DNA from: Photorhabdus laumondii subsp. laumondii
Lineage (GTDB): Bacteria; Pseudomonadota; Gammaproteobacteria; Enterobacterales; Enterobacteriaceae
Direction: 5' to 3'
DNA length: 64,000 nt
Assembly: GCF_003343245.1 (NCBI RefSeq)
Contig: NZ_CP024901.1
Coordinates: forward strand, 5,394,001-5,458,000
Notes under the pieces: model-generated
Seen by the model: only the letters and a program-made list of their open reading frames with translations
Told to the model about the DNA's origin: nothing
Databases searched by the model: none
Made by a program: the position numbers and the translations under genes
Shown: positions 61,457 through 64,000 of the stretch, piece by piece
Layout: every line of letters begins with the position of its first letter
How positions within the stretch are numbered: position 1 is the first letter of the stretch

Positions 61457-62974
61457 ATGCTAAAAGAGCCATTATCAGGAGCCAAACTTGGCTGGCTAAC
61501 CCTGGCTTTAGCATTAGCCGCTTTTTTACAAATATTGGACCTGACCATTGCTAACGTTGCAATATCAACAATTGCTGGAGATCTGGGTTCATCAGTATCA
61601 CAAGGAACCTGGGTTATTACCTCATTTGCTGTTGCTAACGCGATCTCTATCCCATTAACTGGCTGGTTAGCAAAGCGGTTCGGGGAAGTCCGGGTTTTCT
61701 TAATTTCAATGATCTTATTTGTGATCACTTCCTGGTTATGTGGTATTGCTAATAGCTTGGAAATGTTGATTATTTCCCGCGTCCTGCAAGGTATCTCAGC
61801 CGGGCCAATTATGCCCCTTTCTCAAAGTTTGCTACTCAACAACTATCCTCCGCTAAAACGCAATATGGCATTGGCTCTGTGGTCAATGACTATCGTTATC
61901 GCTCCAGTTTGTGGTCCGATACTCGGCGGTTGGATCAGCGACAACTACCATTGGGGGTGGATCTTTCTCATCAACGTTCCGGTTGGCTTTGCCGCCATTG
62001 CTATCACCTGGATGCTGTTAAAAGATCGGGAAACTGAAATAACGGCGAGGTCAATTGATATCGTAGGACTAATTTTATTGGTCATCGGTGTTGGTTGTTT
62101 TCAGCTATTGCTTGATAGAGGAAAAGAGCTTGATTGGTTCAACTCAACAGAAATTATTGCATTAGCCATTATCGCAGTTATTGCCATAACTTTCCTGATC
62201 ATCTGGGAATTCACCGATGATGATCCGATCATTGATTTATCACTATTTAAATCACGCAATTTTACTATCGGTACTTTATGTATCAGTTTGGCTTTCCTAC
62301 TCCATATAGGCACTCTGGTTTTGCAGCCTCAACTATTGCAAATGGTATTTGGTTATACGGCCACTTGGGCAGGATTGGTAATGGCTCCATTAGGGATAGT
62401 GCCAATAATGCTCGTTCCACTCATTGGTCGTTTTAGTTCAAAAATTGATATGCGTTATTTAGTTATGTTTAGCTTTATCATTTTTGCACTCTGTTTCTTT
62501 TGGAGAACTCATACCTTTGAGCTATCAATGGATTTTTCCACTGCTGCCTGGCCACAATTTATTCAGGGCTTTGCTATCGCCTGTTTAATTATGCCACTAA
62601 CAGCCATTATATTATCTGATGTTGAACCCGCTAAAATCGCTTCTGCGGGCAGTTTATTTAACTTTTTACGCACGCTGGCAACATCCGTGGGTACTTCCAT
62701 TACCACGACCATGTGGTCCCGTCGCGAAGCTGTCCATCATGTCCAGTTAACTGAATCGATAACTCCCCATAATCCTATTGCCCAACAAGCCTATGAGAAA
62801 ATGGAACAATTAGGGATGACACACGCTCAAGCCAGTCACTCTCTGGCACGTGAAATCACTAATCAGGGATTGATTATTGCTGCTAACGAGATTTATTGGC
62901 TATTTGGCTTTATTTTTCTGATCTTGCTGATCTTGATCTGGCTGGCAAAACCCACCGTCGGAGAAAAGAAATAA
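61457..62974 (+). CDS. emrB: EmrB-like DHA2 family MFS exporter
   Basis: 505 residues, about 14 transmembrane helices. LQILDLTIANVAISTIAGDLG (helix 1), RVLQGISAGPIMPLSQSLL (motif of helix 4) and GPILGGWISDNYHWGWIFLINVPVG are DHA2 hallmarks. Proton-driven drug or metabolite exporter. In the accessory block it could export the pathway product or protect the cell from it. Confidence 0.88.
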   Translation: MLKEPLSGAKLGWLTLALALAAFLQILDLTIANVAISTIAGDLGSSVSQGTWVITSFAVANAISIPLTGWLAKRFGEVRVFLISMILFVITSWLCGIANSLEMLIISRVLQGISAGPIMPLSQSLLLNNYPPLKRNMALALWSMTIVIAPVCGPILGGWISDNYHWGWIFLINVPVGFAAIAITWMLLKDRETEITARSIDIVGLILLVIGVGCFQLLLDRGKELDWFNSTEIIALAIIAVIAITFLIIWEFTDDDPIIDLSLFKSRNFTIGTLCISLAFLLHIGTLVLQPQLLQMVFGYTATWAGLVMAPLGIVPIMLVPLIGRFSSKIDMRYLVMFSFIIFALCFFWRTHTFELSMDFSTAAWPQFIQGFAIACLIMPLTAIILSDVEPAKIASAGSLFNFLRTLATSVGTSITTTMWSRREAVHHVQLTESITPHNPIAQQAYEKMEQLGMTHAQASHSLAREITNQGLIIAANEIYWLFGFIFLILLILIWLAKPTVGEKK

Positions 62975-63065
62975 CACTATGATAAATAAAAAAATAAGCT
63001 TAAAAACCAAACTATCGATAAATAACCAAAGAACCCATTTAGCCCCCTTTCCAATGAAACCTAAT

Positions 63066-63096
63066 CAAAATAGCACCTTATCAAGGCGCTATTTTG
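63066..63096. terminator. Bidirectional terminator between emrB and ilvA
   Basis: Stem CAAAATAGC-A-CCTT with AAGG-C-GCTATTTTG: 13 pairs with one mismatch and a 3-base loop. T runs on the right (TTTTG, then TCGTTTTATAG) suit emrB, and the A-rich left arm suits ilvA. Confidence 0.8.
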
Positions 63097-63153
63097 TCGT
63101 TTTATAGAACATGTTTTTTCATCACCAAAACTACCGATCAATCTCCGGCTGTT

Positions 63154-64000
63154 TTAAATGTTTTGGCACATCAAAAAGAATTTAAACGCAGGGGTATCCG
63201 TCTCATCATGATACGCATAGCCTAATGCATCAAGATGACGCTTAAAACGCACTTCCGCTCCTGACAATTCAAATGCGGCTAACACCCGACCATAATCTGT
63301 ACCATAATTGCGATAATGGAATAACGTAATATTCCAGTGAGTTCCCAAAGTTTGGAGGAACTTTAGCAAAGCCCCCGGTGATTCAGGAAATTCAAAACTA
63401 AATAAGCGCTCTTTCAATGGCTTAGATGGACGACCGCCGATCATATAGCGAACATGTAATTTCGCCATCTCATCATCAGAGAGATCGGCAACCTGATATC
63501 CTGCGGTACGCAATTCCTCGATAATTTCCCGTCGTTCTACCTCACCACGACTCAGGCGAACACCAACGAAAAGACAAGCCTGATCAGGATCTGCATCCGT
63601 ATAACGATAATTAAACTCTGTTACCACCCGATCGCCCAATTTCTGGCAAAAACTCAGGAAACTCCCTTTCTGTTCAGGAATAGTCACTGCCAGCAATGCT
63701 TCCCGCTGCTCGCCCAATTCACAACGCTCAGAGACATAACGTAACCCGTGGAAGCTTACGTTAGCGCCAGAAAGAATATGTGCCAGTCGCTCACCTCTAA
63801 GCTGATGCTGCTGAACATACTTTTTCAATCCAGCAAGTGCCAATGCACCGGATGGCTCAGCAATCGCACGCACATCCTCAAACAGATCTTTTACCGCGGC
63901 ACAAATAGCATCACTGTCTACCGTGATAACATCATCTACATATTGCTGACACAAACGAAATGTTTCATCACCGATACGCTTAACCGCAACACCTTCAGCA
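63154..64000 (-). CDS. ilvA: Threonine deaminase, C-terminal part (cut by window edge)
   Basis: The frame is open to the right edge (GVAVKRIGDETFRLCQQYV read from near 63990). The C-terminal part of the catalytic domain (EPSGALALAG, HILSGANVSFHGLRY) and two ACT-like regulatory domains (GSFLSFCQKLGD and ESPGALLKFLQTLG) are present. Converts threonine to 2-oxobutyrate and is inhibited by isoleucine. Marks the right end of the accessory block. Confidence 0.96.
   Translation of the reverse strand, partial: AEGVAVKRIGDETFRLCQQYVDDVITVDSDAICAAVKDLFEDVRAIAEPSGALALAGLKKYVQQHQLRGERLAHILSGANVSFHGLRYVSERCELGEQREALLAVTIPEQKGSFLSFCQKLGDRVVTEFNYRYTDADPDQACLFVGVRLSRGEVERREIIEELRTAGYQVADLSDDEMAKLHVRYMIGGRPSKPLKERLFSFEFPESPGALLKFLQTLGTHWNITLFHYRNYGTDYGRVLAAFELSGAEVRFKRHLDALGYAYHDETDTPAFKFFLMCQNI

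Overview
The window reads as a chromosomal segment of an enteric gammaproteobacterium of the Morganellaceae, most likely Photorhabdus or a close relative. This is judged from protein similarity to E. coli genes recalled from memory, the abundance of ERIC elements, an AT-rich background and a desferrioxamine locus; no database search was run. Much of it keeps E. coli gene order: yigI/rarD, corA, uvrD-yigB-xerC-yigA-dapF-lptM, cyaY, cyaA, hemCDXY, glmZ, argX-hisR-leuT-proM tRNAs, yifK, the complete enterobacterial common antigen (ECA) cluster wecG to wecA, rho, trxA, rhlB-gppA, rep, ilvC/ilvY and ilvA.

Layout. 1-4.9 kb: a desferrioxamine-type siderophore operon (dfoJ cut by the window edge, dfoA, fused dfoC). 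5-8.8 kb: yigI, rarD, an acetyltransferase gene split by an ERIC element, corA. 8.8-14.5 kb: a tightly packed leftward set with a LexA box before uvrD. 14.6-22.2 kb: cyaY, cyaA (TTG start, conserved CRP site) and the rightward hem operon. 22.2-25.6 kb: a small zinc-ribbon/TM2 membrane-protein gene broken by an IS1634-family element with a 6-bp target duplication, the sRNA gene glmZ with a sigma-54 promoter and two GlrR-type sites, and four tRNA genes. 25.8-40.4 kb: yifK and the ECA cluster, all leftward. 40.5-50.6 kb: rho, trxA, rhlB, gppA, rep, ilvC, ilvY. 

50.6-63.1 kb is accessory DNA placed exactly between ilvY and ilvA, which are neighbours in E. coli. It holds an AraC-type regulator, a 142-bp miniature repeat, an FMO-like flavoprotein and a divergent seven-gene operon: LuxE-like acyl-protein synthetase, IscU/NifU-like scaffold, NifS-like cysteine desulfurase, acyl carrier protein, ketosynthase, MaoC-type dehydratase and FabG-like ketoreductase. 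An EmrAB-type efflux pair follows. I know no characterised pathway with this gene set. My inference is a small fatty-acid or polyketide-like pathway coupled to sulfur mobilisation, with a flavoprotein tailoring step, an AraC regulator and a dedicated exporter. This is the best candidate for an undescribed system in the window.

Four ERIC elements, each exactly 127 bp, lie in the window. One splits a gene and two touch the stop codon of the upstream gene. Gene starts were re-chosen where the longest reading frame over-extends (for example dfoC, uvrD, dapF, cyaY, hemX, wecE, wecD, rffH, rffG, wecB, yifK, wzxE).
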